Assembly (NCBI GenBank): GCA_016787525.1
Contig: JAEUUP010000107.1
Span: 1-64,000, forward strand
Source: Saprospiraceae bacterium
GTDB taxonomy: Bacteria; Bacteroidota; Bacteroidia; Chitinophagales; Saprospiraceae
DNA: 64,000 nt
Direction of reading: 5' to 3'
In this document: one piece after another, positions 18,357 through 27,929 of the stretch
Layout: the number at the start of each line of letters is the position of its first letter
Position numbering within the stretch: position 1 is the stretch's first letter
Program-made: the position numbers and the translations under genes
Notes under the pieces: model-generated
What the model was told of the DNA's origin: nothing
The model's database searches: none
The model's input: only the letters and a program-made list of their open reading frames with translations

Positions 18357-20666
18357 ATGAAGACCAAACTAATCTTTTTTTTACTCAATCTATCTTTTCT
18401 TTTAAACGCTCAAATTGCGCCACACATCATTCCGCACCCCCTCAGTATGGAGCTGAAAAATGGCAGTTTTTTGATAGATGGCAACGTCTCTATCAAAGCC
18501 GATGCGAAGGACAAAGCAACGGCTGATGTTGTTGGCTTTTTCACAAATTATGTCAAGGAAATAACGGGTTTTTCGTTGTCGAAAACGACAGTTAAAAGCA
18601 AAACGATTGAATTTAAATTAGAAAAAATCAACGAAATAGGCGAGGAGGGCTACACGCTTTCTGTCACCCCCCTCAGTATTGTGATAAAAGCGAACACCTC
18701 GAAAGGCTTGTTTTATGGGGTGCAGACTTTGATGCAAACGCTGCCTTTTATCCGCACCAATCAAGTGCCGCAAATACCGTGTATGGAGATAAAAGATGCG
18801 CCGCGTTTTGCATGGCGTGGTTTTATGCTCGATGTCAGTCGCCACTTTTTTTCGACAGAGATGATAAAAGAAGTGATTGATATTATGGCAAACTACAAAA
18901 TGAATGTCTTTCACTGGCATTTGACGGACGGCACGGGCTGGCGTTTGGAAATCAAAAAATATCCAAAACTAACCGAACAAGCCGCTTGGCGCATTGATGA
19001 TTGGGGTAAACCTTGGAATTGGGCAGATGTGGCGTTCAATGCCGATAGAAGCAAAGCAACTTATGGCGGCTTTTACACACAAGAACAAGCCAAAGAGATT
19101 GTGGCTTATGCCCAAGCACGCAATATTACAGTCGTACCCGAAATAGAAATGCCGGGTCATTCGCAAGCGGCAATGGCAGCTTTTCCCGAATTGTCATGCC
19201 ACCCCTCAGTACATTTTGGTACTTCGGGCGATTTTTATGCGAACAAAGTGGAAGGCAATTATTGTGCTGGAAATGATGCGGCTTTTACGTTTTTGGAAGA
19301 TGTTTTGACCGAAGTGATGGCAATTTTTCCTTCAAAATACATTCATGTCGGTGGTGATGAAGTTGAAAAAGACAGTTGGAAAAAATGCCCAAAATGTCAA
19401 AATCGCATGAAAACCGAAGGTTTGAAAAACGAAAATGAACTGCAAAGCTATTTCATTCGCAGAATGGAAAAGTTTTTAACGGCTAAAAACCGAAAATTGA
19501 TTGGTTGGGACGAAATTTTGGAAGGTGGTCTCGCACCTGATGCTACGGTGATGAGTTGGCGCGGCGAAGCAGGGGGTATTGAAGCGGCAAAAATGAAGCA
19601 CAATGTCGTTATGTCACCAGGCTCGCCCTGCTATTTTGACCATTATCAAGGCGACCCCGAAACTGAACCTGCAGCGTTTGGCGGTTTCAATACTTTGAAA
19701 AAAGTCTATAACTACGAACCGATTCCTGCAGAAATGACTGCCGAAGATGCAAAATACGTGTTGGGCGCACAAGCCAATCTGTGGACGGAGATGATTCGCA
19801 AACGGGAAGGTATCGAATACATGATTTTGCCTCGATTATTGGCATTATCAGAAGTCGTTTGGTCGCCAAAAACGCAGCGCAATTGGTTGGGTTTCAATCA
19901 GCGTTTACAACCGCATTTGGTCGGTTTTGAACATAAAGGGCTACATTATTCAAAAGGTAATTTTAAAGTGGATATAAAACCTGTGGTGGATAATGGGAAA
20001 ATTTCCATCTCTTTGGAGACTGAAAATACTGAGGGGGTGATTTTTTATACGACCGACGGCTCAATGCCCACGATTGGTAGTACAAAATATGACAAACCTT
20101 TTGAGGTCAATAAAGCAATGACTGTGAAAGCGGCATTGGCGTTGAATAATCAAATAATGACCTTGAAACCTGCCGAACAGTCTTTCACAACCAATAAAGC
20201 AACGGGTAAAAACGTGCAATATGCCACACCTTTCAATAAAAATTACCCTGCGAATGGCGTAAATAGTTTGACGGATGGTTTCAGAGGGACAAAAGACCAT
20301 GGCAAACAATGGCACGGCTTCAGTGGCAAAGACATGGTGGCGACGATTGATTTGGGCGTGGCAACGACTGCGAGTCGTATTACGATTGGTTGTTTGCAAA
20401 ACTATGGTTCGTGGATATTTTTTCCGCAATCGGTCAAGTTTGAAGTGTCGGAAGATGGGCAGAATTTTACAGAAATAAAAACGGTACAAAATACGATTCC
20501 ACCGATTTCGGGTTCTGCACAAATACAAGATTTTAAAGTAGAATTTGCAGAAAAAAAGATAAAAGCCATACGTGTAACGGCTAAAAGCTTAGGCGTTTGT
20601 CCGAAAGGACACCCTGGCGAAGGAGGCGAAGCGTGGGTTTTTGTAGATGAAATATTGGTGGATTAG
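18357..20666 (+). CDS. Beta-N-acetylhexosaminidase, GH20
   Basis: A 769-residue secreted enzyme: signal peptide (1-19), GH20b alpha/beta N-terminal domain (about 22-145), catalytic TIM barrel (about 148-500) with the Asp-Glu pair in HVGGDEVEKDSW (D334, E335), then an Fn3/chitobiase C-terminal-like domain (about 540-620) and a discoidin-like end (about 640-769, finishing WVFVDEILVD). It removes terminal GlcNAc or GalNAc from glycan ends by substrate-assisted catalysis. It closes the SusCD-sulfatase operon. Four copies of the iterated word lie inside (18438, 18669, 19202, 20027), read as PLS, PLS, PSV and TEG. Confidence 0.93.
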   Translation: MKTKLIFFLLNLSFLLNAQIAPHIIPHPLSMELKNGSFLIDGNVSIKADAKDKATADVVGFFTNYVKEITGFSLSKTTVKSKTIEFKLEKINEIGEEGYTLSVTPLSIVIKANTSKGLFYGVQTLMQTLPFIRTNQVPQIPCMEIKDAPRFAWRGFMLDVSRHFFSTEMIKEVIDIMANYKMNVFHWHLTDGTGWRLEIKKYPKLTEQAAWRIDDWGKPWNWADVAFNADRSKATYGGFYTQEQAKEIVAYAQARNITVVPEIEMPGHSQAAMAAFPELSCHPSVHFGTSGDFYANKVEGNYCAGNDAAFTFLEDVLTEVMAIFPSKYIHVGGDEVEKDSWKKCPKCQNRMKTEGLKNENELQSYFIRRMEKFLTAKNRKLIGWDEILEGGLAPDATVMSWRGEAGGIEAAKMKHNVVMSPGSPCYFDHYQGDPETEPAAFGGFNTLKKVYNYEPIPAEMTAEDAKYVLGAQANLWTEMIRKREGIEYMILPRLLALSEVVWSPKTQRNWLGFNQRLQPHLVGFEHKGLHYSKGNFKVDIKPVVDNGKISISLETENTEGVIFYTTDGSMPTIGSTKYDKPFEVNKAMTVKAALALNNQIMTLKPAEQSFTTNKATGKNVQYATPFNKNYPANGVNSLTDGFRGTKDHGKQWHGFSGKDMVATIDLGVATTASRITIGCLQNYGSWIFFPQSVKFEVSEDGQNFTEIKTVQNTIPPISGSAQIQDFKVEFAEKKIKAIRVTAKSLGVCPKGHPGEGGEAWVFVDEILVD

Positions 20667-20672
20667 GGCAAG

Positions 20673-20708
20673 CTGTTCGGGGTACTTTTTGGGGAGTACC
20701 CCGAACAG
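20673..20708. terminator. Bidirectional terminator between convergent genes
   Basis: CTGTTCGGGGTACT (20673-20686) and AGTACCCCGAACAG (20695-20708) form a perfect 14-bp stem with an 8-base loop. It lies between the convergent GH20 and VIT genes and should end transcription from both sides. Confidence 0.75.
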
Positions 20709-20716
20709 TTTCGTAT

Positions 20717-21433
20717 TTAAATTCTAACGCCAAAAACATAGCCCACTAATGCCGATAAGCCCATGGCAATAGTCCCCCAAATCGTGATGCGTAGAATCGC
20801 TTTTTTGATACTTGAACCGCCCGTTTTGGCTGCAACAATGCCAAGAATGATTAGAAAAACGATGGTTGAACCATAAAGCCAATATTCCATACTTTTGACA
20901 GGTGCAAAAAGTGTTACGACCAGCGGTAAAATGCCACCAACGGTGAATGCTCCCCCAGAAGCCAAAGCCGCTTGGATGGGGTTAGCTTGACTGATTTCGT
21001 TGATACCCAATTCATCTCTGATATGTGCCGCCAAAGCGTCTTTTTCGGTCAATTCAATGGCAACTTGCATCGCTGTTTCTTTTTTCAAACCTCTTCGCTC
21101 GTAGATTTGCGCCAATATTTGCAACTCTTCTTCGGGCATTTCTTCGAGTTCCTGTTTCTCTCTTTCAATATCGGCTTGTTCAGTATCCGTTTGCGAACTG
21201 ACCGAAACATATTCACCCGCAGCCATAGACAATGCTCCTGCAACAAGCCCTGCCATAGTCGCCAAAATAATGGGTTCTCTCGTGGAACTTGCGGCAGCAA
21301 CACCGATAGCAAGGCTCGAAATAGAAATGATACCATCATTTGCACCCAAAACGGCGGCTCTAAGCCAATTGCTGCGGTGTATAAAATGGCTGTCTAAATA
21401 ATTGTCAATTGTAAGCGTTTCTACTTTTTCCAT
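20717..21433 (-). CDS. VIT/CCC1 family iron/manganese transporter
   Basis: A 238-residue membrane protein with the family opening NWLRAAVLGANDGIISISSLAIGVAAA (residues about 18-44), a central acidic cytoplasmic loop (about 80-135, with EEMPEEELQILAQIYERRG) and three further hydrophobic helices at the C terminus. Homologues in plants and yeast move Fe2+ or Mn2+ into vacuoles; bacterial members probably export or store the metals. It is last on the minus strand after the sialic-acid genes, 47 bp beyond the esterase, and need not share their function. Confidence 0.85.
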   Translation of the reverse strand: MEKVETLTIDNYLDSHFIHRSNWLRAAVLGANDGIISISSLAIGVAAASSTREPIILATMAGLVAGALSMAAGEYVSVSSQTDTEQADIEREKQELEEMPEEELQILAQIYERRGLKKETAMQVAIELTEKDALAAHIRDELGINEISQANPIQAALASGGAFTVGGILPLVVTLFAPVKSMEYWLYGSTIVFLIILGIVAAKTGGSSIKKAILRITIWGTIAMGLSALVGYVFGVRI

Positions 21434-21480
21434 TTTTTATCTATTTTCTAAAGACAAAAATAGTCATTATTTTCATAACA

Positions 21481-23004
21481 CTATTTTGTATTTACACTTA
21501 GGGCAAAAGTCGAGCAAGGCAACCCCTCAGTATTTACCAAGTTCCCATCGCTAAAAGGTTTCCAACCGTATAAAACACGTTTTACTTTTAAAGAGGTTGT
21601 GATAATCATCTTCCGTTTTTTTAAAACAGCAGGAACTTCGTGAATAATGCCATTCATTGTTTCAACAAATACCCCCCTCAGTATTTGACCTTCTGAAACA
21701 GTTATTTTACAGTCAAAATGAACAATAATTTGTCCTTTTTTATAAACAGCTTTTAAGGGCTTGGGTCCTTCAAAAGCCATTGTCTTTTTATAAGTTTTCG
21801 ATAATGCTATTTTGGCTAAACGCTCGCCAACCGTTTTTTTATCTGTTGGATGAACGTCTGTTGGGTGTCCAACATCGCTTGTCACTGCCATGCCTACATT
21901 GTCTAAACTATCGGCTAACCGCCGTTGACTGTCTCTAAAATAACCCCAATTTTCCGATTTATAGCCTTTTTCTGTCGAAATTGAAGACAATTGACAAAAG
22001 TAAAACGGTAAATTTTCACCCCATTGTTTGCGCCAATCGGCAATAAGCAAGGGAAACAGTCGCTCATGCTGTTGCACCCGCACGAGACTTAGAGAATTAC
22101 TTTCGCCTTGATACCACAAAAAGCCTTTGATTGGAAATACTGTAAACGGCTGCATAGCTTCGCTTAAAAAACTCGGTTTGTAAAGGTGGTTATAACCCAA
22201 TGTGTCCTTTGGCACTAATGACGGATTGTTTTTTAAAAGGCTGTCCAAATTTTGATGCCCCCTCAGTATGCACCACGGTTCGAGGTATGCGTTGTTCATC
22301 CAATCGCCTTCAAATAGCTTGTGCAAAGCCGTATCGGAACGTGTTGCCTCTTCACGCAACCATGCTTCCAAAGGTGAACCACCAACAGCTAAATGAATCA
22401 AACCTATTGGAATATCGGTGTTTTGTTCCACCATTTGACCAAAATAATACGCTACTGCAGAAAAGCCTTTCGCGCTCGTGGAGTCGGAAATTGACCAATT
22501 ACCTTCATAAAAATTTTCGGGTTGAAGGTGCTTTAATTCATTGATTTTGAAAGGCTTATTGATGGGCGGCAAGGCTTTTTTATAATTAAAAAGCCTCAAA
22601 TGGGGATTAAAAGCCGTTTTTAAGGTTGTTTGTGCGTGTTTTTCGTTTGACAATGGAAATTCCATATTCGATTGTCCTGCACACAACCATACATCGCCAA
22701 TGAGGATATTATCTAAAACGATGATTTCTGAACCGCTTTGAATGGTGAGTTTTTGTCCGTTTTTTGTTGCTTTTTGAGGGTCAAAATAGACCGCCCAAGT
22801 AGAGTCCGATTTGACTGTGGTTGAAATAGTTTTAGAAAAAAATGACACAGCTACCCCCTCAGTAGGTTTGCCTTTTCCGAAGATGTGAATGCGTTTTTCA
22901 CGTTGCAAAACCATATTGTTATCAAACATTTTGCCCAAACTCAATTGTGCAGTTAAGTCATTGAGTATAAAGCAAAATAGGCAGATAAAAACAAGGTTTT
23001 TCAT
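21481..23004 (-). CDS. Sialate O-acetylesterase
   Basis: A 507-residue secreted esterase with a signal peptide (1-19) and the family signature WLCAGQSNMEF, placing the nucleophile at Ser112. It also has WYQGESN and a late D-V-H catalytic motif (DVGHPTDVHPTDK). It removes O-acetyl groups from sialic acid so that sialidase and lyase can act. It overlaps the GntR regulator gene by one base (TAATG), indicating translational coupling. Four copies of the iterated word lie in it, all with the TACTGAGGGG strand as coding strand (21523 and 22855 read TEG; 21674 and 22259 read LRG). Confidence 0.92.
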   Translation of the reverse strand: MKNLVFICLFCFILNDLTAQLSLGKMFDNNMVLQREKRIHIFGKGKPTEGVAVSFFSKTISTTVKSDSTWAVYFDPQKATKNGQKLTIQSGSEIIVLDNILIGDVWLCAGQSNMEFPLSNEKHAQTTLKTAFNPHLRLFNYKKALPPINKPFKINELKHLQPENFYEGNWSISDSTSAKGFSAVAYYFGQMVEQNTDIPIGLIHLAVGGSPLEAWLREEATRSDTALHKLFEGDWMNNAYLEPWCILRGHQNLDSLLKNNPSLVPKDTLGYNHLYKPSFLSEAMQPFTVFPIKGFLWYQGESNSLSLVRVQQHERLFPLLIADWRKQWGENLPFYFCQLSSISTEKGYKSENWGYFRDSQRRLADSLDNVGMAVTSDVGHPTDVHPTDKKTVGERLAKIALSKTYKKTMAFEGPKPLKAVYKKGQIIVHFDCKITVSEGQILRGVFVETMNGIIHEVPAVLKKRKMIITTSLKVKRVLYGWKPFSDGNLVNTEGLPCSTFALSVNTK

Positions 23005-23693
23005 TAAAAAATGCGTTGAAAATGGGAATCTAAGTGCGCCCGCATCGCTACTCGAAAGGCATCGGGATTACCATTTTTGATAATTTCCACCAAATCGCGG
23101 TGCGAAACGCCTTTTTTAGAAATAATAGATTTATTCAAAATGCCACTTTCGTGAACGTATTTGAATACAGGTAAAAGGATGTGTTGAAAGCGTTTGAGCG
23201 TATCGTTGCCCGTAATTTCATAGAGTTTTCCGTGAAAACTGATTTCTTGTTTGATGTCAAAAAGATAAGAACTTGTGTCGGTGGGTTCAGTTTCAACAAT
23301 TTTTTCTAAGGCTTCGATGTCTTCTTTTTTGACCCGCAAAAAAATCAAATCTGCCATCCCAATTTCCAATGACATACGGAGTTCAAAGATGTCTTTCAGC
23401 TTTTCTTTTTCCATCAACGTCGGAAAAATAGTGCGCTCAAAGACATTTAAAAAGTCAGGATGCGTAACTACCATGCCTTTTTTCTTTCGAGATTCAATCA
23501 AACCCATCATCCGCAAGCGCAACAAGGCCTCTCTGATAACAGTGCGACTCACACCGAGCATCTCCGTCAATTCCAATTCTGTGGGCAACGAATCACCCAC
23601 TTTGAATTTATTTTCCAACAAATAATCTATCAATTCTTTTTCAACCCTATCTGCCAAAGATGTTGTGTCTATCGGGACAAGTTTCTTTTTCAT
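23004..23693 (-). CDS. GntR/FadR-type transcriptional regulator (probable NanR)
   Basis: A 229-residue protein with an N-terminal winged HTH (about 8-75; FKVGDSLPTELELTEMLGVSRTVIREALLRL) and an all-helical FCD ligand domain (about 90-225) with metal-ligand histidines. FadR-subgroup regulators bind GT-N3-AC palindromes and respond to small acids, here plausibly sialic acid or a catabolite. A palindrome with this core sits just downstream of the -7 box of the operon's first gene (35196-35212). It lies inside the sialic-acid operon, between sialidase and esterase. Confidence 0.85.
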   Translation of the reverse strand: MKKKLVPIDTTSLADRVEKELIDYLLENKFKVGDSLPTELELTEMLGVSRTVIREALLRLRMMGLIESRKKKGMVVTHPDFLNVFERTIFPTLMEKEKLKDIFELRMSLEIGMADLIFLRVKKEDIEALEKIVETEPTDTSSYLFDIKQEISFHGKLYEITGNDTLKRFQHILLPVFKYVHESGILNKSIISKKGVSHRDLVEIIKNGNPDAFRVAMRAHLDSHFQRIF

Positions 23694-23724
23694 AAAATAT
23701 AATTTGCCGTAAAAATATGGTTTT

Positions 23725-25302
23725 TTAATCTTTCAATACGTCTTTTAAAGGCACTCTGACAAAATACAAATCTCTCGAGCCTTCATAAAGGAGACCAATT
23801 GTGTTTTTATCAATCATCGTCATGCACGAATAACCATAACATACGCGCTCATCAATGAGCAATTGATTTTTGTCCAACCATGTATTGCCTTCGTCCAGAC
23901 TCAATTTTATGGTGATATTTTTACGCTCTTTGGCATCATTTGGGTTTGAAAATGCCAAAATATCCTTGGCATCACCGTTTTTTGTAGATGCCACGCGGAG
24001 GATGCTCGCCATGCAAATCGGCTCTGTCAAAGCGGTGCGAGAAGTCGGATGTTCCGCCCATGTTTTACCAAAATCCTTTGTTGTGGCGACACTTCGAGAG
24101 CCACCGCGATTGTCGCGCATATTGAGCATGATAGACCCGTCGTTGAGTTCAACGACTTGCGCTTCGGTGGTGTTGGATTTTGCGCCCGTGCCTGTTTGCC
24201 ACGTTTGACCATGATTTTTGCTATAAATCAAGGTCGAAAACGGCATTCCTGTCGAATCTCGATATTGTGCAGGAAAAACAAGCGAGCCATCGCGCATCGA
24301 AATACCCATGCCCGGTCCTTGAAAAAACAACCGCCAAGACGGGTTTTTTACTGAGGGGGTGATATTCATTGGCTGCGACCACGTCACGCCATCGTCTTCG
24401 CTTTTGACCAATATAAATTGTCCTGTTTCATCGGGTGTCATACCTGCGCCCGAACCATTCCAACCTCTGTTGCCATGACTCCACAAGGCTGCTACCCAAA
24501 TTGTACCCGTTTGTTTGTCCACCAATACTGAGGGGTCGCCGATGCCATCGGTTGCGCCAACGCCCATGTCCATAATGACTTTCATAGGTTGCCACGTCAA
24601 GCCTCCGTCGGTGCTGCGGCTCATACCCACATCAACATTGGCGGGTAAATCGCGGTCGTGTTCGTAGCGATTGTCATAAACAGCTATCAAAGTGCCATTA
24701 TTTGTCGTTGCGATGCCAGGGATTCGGGTCGTGTGGATATTGTCTTGATTTTTCAAACGCAGGGCATGGCCGATGTATTTGGGTGCAATACTGTTCGCTT
24801 CTTTGGGCGCAATTGCGCCAATTTGGGCTATTTGCACTTTTTCACATTGAATATTGAGCTTATTTCTGACGTCAGCTGTTGGCGATAATTTGCACGATAG
24901 CCAAAGGAAATTTTCACCTGCATTGAGTAAATTATTGCAAGGAATGACCATGTTGTTTTTAATATCGCTCACCGAAGCGGTGAGTGTTGCTGCCGCCATA
25001 TTAGGATTAGAACCTGAAGCATAAATTTCTATTTTTTCAATATCTTTCAAATCAGTGCTATTGGCAACCGTAAGCTGCAAATGTTCCAATTTAATGCCCC
25101 CTTGACCAAGCGGTAAACGGATAGATATTTTGGATAAAAGATTGACATCCAACCCTTTAAGAATTGGATTTTGCATGTTAAAGCACCACACATCGCCTTG
25201 AAAACCTTGTGGTGCAGTACCAATTACACTTGTTTTACGACAACAAGAGACGATTAAAAGCAGTATGGGCAATGCTATGAAAAGGGCTATTTTATTTTTC
25301 AT
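23725..25302 (-). CDS. nanH: Exo-alpha-sialidase lipoprotein (GH33, NanH-like)
   Basis: About 525 residues from ATG 25302. That start begins a lipoprotein signal (LLLIVSCC, lipobox near residue 17); the longer frame upstream adds an unlikely 28-residue leader. An N-terminal beta domain (about 30-165) is followed by the sialidase propeller (about 170-520) with TRIPGI (arginine motif) and Asp boxes STDGGLTW, SEDDGVTW, SKNHGQTW and SLDEGNTW. As a surface lipoprotein it would release sialic acid at the cell. The gene overlaps the end of the epimerase gene by 11 bp. Two copies of the iterated word inside are both read PSV. Confidence 0.92.
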   Translation of the reverse strand: MKNKIALFIALPILLLIVSCCRKTSVIGTAPQGFQGDVWCFNMQNPILKGLDVNLLSKISIRLPLGQGGIKLEHLQLTVANSTDLKDIEKIEIYASGSNPNMAAATLTASVSDIKNNMVIPCNNLLNAGENFLWLSCKLSPTADVRNKLNIQCEKVQIAQIGAIAPKEANSIAPKYIGHALRLKNQDNIHTTRIPGIATTNNGTLIAVYDNRYEHDRDLPANVDVGMSRSTDGGLTWQPMKVIMDMGVGATDGIGDPSVLVDKQTGTIWVAALWSHGNRGWNGSGAGMTPDETGQFILVKSEDDGVTWSQPMNITPSVKNPSWRLFFQGPGMGISMRDGSLVFPAQYRDSTGMPFSTLIYSKNHGQTWQTGTGAKSNTTEAQVVELNDGSIMLNMRDNRGGSRSVATTKDFGKTWAEHPTSRTALTEPICMASILRVASTKNGDAKDILAFSNPNDAKERKNITIKLSLDEGNTWLDKNQLLIDERVCYGYSCMTMIDKNTIGLLYEGSRDLYFVRVPLKDVLKD

Positions 25303-26479
25303 TTTCGTTATTTTTAATCTTTTCCAACGTTTTCCAACACTGATATAAGCCGCGTGGGACATGGTAACAACCTTTCCATTTTCCACCTTTTAAAGTCAAA
25401 AGTGGCTCGCCACGCCTGTTCAAATAACCAAACCATTCGCCAAATTCGGGGTCTGGAAAATGTTGCCAAGTCCATTCATGCACTTTTTCAAACCAAGTCC
25501 AACAACGTTCATCGCCCGTGTGCAAATAGCCTTTCAGCAAAGCAATCAAGGTTTCGATATGCACCCACCACAGTTTTTGATCCCATTCCAATTGTTGGGG
25601 CGGATAGCCTTTTATGTCCATAAAATATAAAATTCCACCATATTGAGCATCCCAAGCGTATTCCAAAGTGTGCAAAGTGATGTCTTTGGCGCGTTCTATC
25701 AAGGCTTTATCGCTTTTGCGTTCGCCCAAATCCATGATAAACCACATCGCTTCAATCGCATGACCTGGGTTTAAAAGTCGCCCTTCAAAACTGTCTGAAA
25801 ACTGCCCATCGGGCGTGACATTTTCTAAAATTAAACCCGTTTTTGTATCATAAAACACAGACATCACTTCGTTGAGACAATCCTCAATCAAAGCCTCAAC
25901 TACTGAGGGGGGCAATAAATGCTCGATTTCAAGCGATAAATTGCATAAAATCATGGGCAAAGCGAAGTTTTTTAGAGGTCGTGTGCCTTCTACCGCTTTT
26001 GACCAATGCCGTTTGGGATTGTTTTGTCGCTTTAAAATAGACTCAAAAGTGCTTCGGGCTATGTCAGCATATTCATTGTTATTGGTTGCTTTATAAAGCT
26101 GTCCAAAAGCTTGTGTTGCAAAACAATCGGAGAAAATATTATAAGGTTGGATTAAAGGTTTTCCTTCTCTTGTCAATGAAAAATACCAAGTGCCATCGTT
26201 AGCACGGGCGTATTTTTTCAAAAAATCTGCCCCATGTTCCGCAAAATCCAACCATTCTTGCTTGTGTTCCAAATTGTTATACAACATCGAAAAAAACCAT
26301 GTTTCACGCCCTTGAAGCCAAATAAATTTGTCGGTATCAAACACATGACCCTCTCTCGTCAAGCAGGTGAAATAACCACCCCCCTCAGTATCTTTGGAGT
26401 TTTTCATCCAAAAAGGCATGACATTTTCGAGTAATTCGGCTCGATATTGATTCAGATATTTTTCAATTTTTTTTGACAT
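25292..26479 (-). CDS. N-acylglucosamine 2-epimerase (AGE family)
   Basis: A 395-residue cytoplasmic enzyme with an (alpha/alpha)6 barrel, recognised from WLQGRETWFFSMLYN, the conserved histidine segments (LLNPGHAIEAMWF, HVPRGLYQCWKTL) and WDQKLWWVHIE. It interconverts N-acetylmannosamine and N-acetylglucosamine, the step after NanA. In Bacteroides-type nan pathways this replaces the NanK/NanE route. It overlaps the sialidase gene by 11 bp. Copies of the iterated word at 25901 (PSV) and 26381 (TEG). Confidence 0.92.
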   Translation of the reverse strand: MSKKIEKYLNQYRAELLENVMPFWMKNSKDTEGGGYFTCLTREGHVFDTDKFIWLQGRETWFFSMLYNNLEHKQEWLDFAEHGADFLKKYARANDGTWYFSLTREGKPLIQPYNIFSDCFATQAFGQLYKATNNNEYADIARSTFESILKRQNNPKRHWSKAVEGTRPLKNFALPMILCNLSLEIEHLLPPSVVEALIEDCLNEVMSVFYDTKTGLILENVTPDGQFSDSFEGRLLNPGHAIEAMWFIMDLGERKSDKALIERAKDITLHTLEYAWDAQYGGILYFMDIKGYPPQQLEWDQKLWWVHIETLIALLKGYLHTGDERCWTWFEKVHEWTWQHFPDPEFGEWFGYLNRRGEPLLTLKGGKWKGCYHVPRGLYQCWKTLEKIKNNENEK

Positions 26480-26532
26480 AAACCTTAGCTTTAATAAACA
26501 TTCAACAAAGTCCCCTTTTGGGATTTAGGGGT

Positions 26533-26699
26533 TTATTTTAGAAAACCGCCATTTTTCAAGATTTTAGACCATAAAACATACCCTTCGCCGAGCAAATGCA
26601 GCCCATCGTTGGTGTATTTTTTATCCAAACGCCCTTCTGAATCAAGGAATTTTGAATATAAATCAATATAAGTGACCCCCTCAGTATTTTTACTAACAA
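26533..26699 (-). pseudogene. C-terminal remnant of an SGNH/GDSL esterase
   Basis: The minus strand between the MFS and AGE genes reads an open frame of about 52 codons ending at a TAA at 26533-26535. It encodes TYIDLYSKFLDSEG, then YTNDGLHLLGEGYVLWSKIL. This is the characteristic end of a secreted SGNH hydrolase, including the D-x-x-H catalytic motif (DGLH). The N-terminal part, with its GDS motif and signal peptide, is missing; the fragment abuts the MFS stop codon directly and has no convincing start. It is best read as the tail of a deleted esterase gene. The iterated word (26677-26686) lies near its broken end. Confidence 0.72.
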
Positions 26700-27929
26700 T
26701 TAATCATCTACAAAGTCATTCACCTTGGGGCGCAAAAAAGAAATCTGGATAACCAAAGCCACCAAAACCACACCTGCCAAAATGGCAAAACTCTGTCCTA
26801 AATTACCTTTATCCGTTGATTTACCCAATAAATCAGTGATAAATGCGCCTGCAAAAACACCCACCATATTCATCAAACCATAAGCCGTTGCGCGGTGTTT
26901 GGTATCAACAAACTGGCAAACGATGGGCATATTATTGGTGTCAAACATGCCAAAACCAACGCCGAAACAAAAGGCTGCGCCAATCACATGAAGCAACGAA
27001 GTACCAAAACCAATGAGAATCAACGCGGGAATAGTCAATGAAAGTCCAATCGCGCTTGTGTAAATCCGTCCTTTGATGTTTTTCTGCACCCATTTATCCG
27101 ATAAAAGACCGCCGACAATGACACCCAGAAGCGATGAAAACGAAGTCGTAATCGTAGAAAGTGGCCCGGCTTGTGCCATGTCAATATTCAATTTGCTGGC
27201 AAAAAGAGTAGGCAACCAATTTTTTATCGCCCAACCAGGTAAGCTTGGTATGGCGAAGTAAAAAAGGATAATCCAAAACGAAATATTGCTCAAAAGCACG
27301 CCTAAACCCTTGAAAAGCGGTGTTTTTACTGAGGGGGTGAGTGTTTCAGATGTTGTACTTTTTTTATCTTTCAAAAAGAAAATCAAAACAATGGCATACA
27401 AAATACCTATCAAACCAAAAGTGTGAAAAGCGGTATTCCATGAAAACTTGTCGGCAATTGTCGCTCCAAATCCGCCTAAAGCCTGACCCATATAAATGCC
27501 CGTCATGTGGATGCCGACTGCCAAAGACCGTGTTTTCGCCGTATGAAATTCTGCAACCAAGGCTAATCCTGCGGGCATATAAAGGGCTTCGCTCACACCC
27601 ATCAATGCTCTTAATCCATACAATTGATTAAAACTCGTGGCATAACCCATCGCAAAAGTGACACCCGACCACACCATTAAACTCCCAACGATGAGCCATT
27701 TTTTACTGACTTTGTCGGCAATCATACCCGCAACAGGACTCATAAACCCATAAATCCATAGGAAAACTGCCATTAATCGCCCAAAATTGGTCGCCATTTG
27801 CAGTTCGGCAATATCGATTTGCATAGATGGTTTCATGGTGGCGAGCATTTGCCTGTCCATATAATTGAGCAAGGCCACGACCCACAGTAGTCCGACTAAA
27901 ATCCAAGGATAGTTTTTTGATTGCATCAT
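26700..27929 (-). CDS. MFS transporter, probable sialic acid importer
   Basis: A 409-residue inner-membrane protein with 12 predicted helices and the ACS/hexuronate-symporter-like opening LLNYMDRQMLATMKPSM (about residues 20-36). Located between the kelch mutarotase and epimerase genes, it is the likely NanT-type carrier of sialic acid from periplasm to cytoplasm. Its start overlaps the kelch gene by 4 bp, so translation is coupled. Specificity is inferred from context. One copy of the iterated word (27327, PSV) lies in the central loop. Confidence 0.87.
   Translation of the reverse strand: MMQSKNYPWILVGLLWVVALLNYMDRQMLATMKPSMQIDIAELQMATNFGRLMAVFLWIYGFMSPVAGMIADKVSKKWLIVGSLMVWSGVTFAMGYATSFNQLYGLRALMGVSEALYMPAGLALVAEFHTAKTRSLAVGIHMTGIYMGQALGGFGATIADKFSWNTAFHTFGLIGILYAIVLIFFLKDKKSTTSETLTPSVKTPLFKGLGVLLSNISFWIILFYFAIPSLPGWAIKNWLPTLFASKLNIDMAQAGPLSTITTSFSSLLGVIVGGLLSDKWVQKNIKGRIYTSAIGLSLTIPALILIGFGTSLLHVIGAAFCFGVGFGMFDTNNMPIVCQFVDTKHRATAYGLMNMVGVFAGAFITDLLGKSTDKGNLGQSFAILAGVVLVALVIQISFLRPKVNDFVDD

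Noticed and set aside
25303-25386. Extended start of the sialidase within the epimerase gene
   Set aside because: The 28-residue leader is charged and precedes a good lipoprotein signal at 25302.
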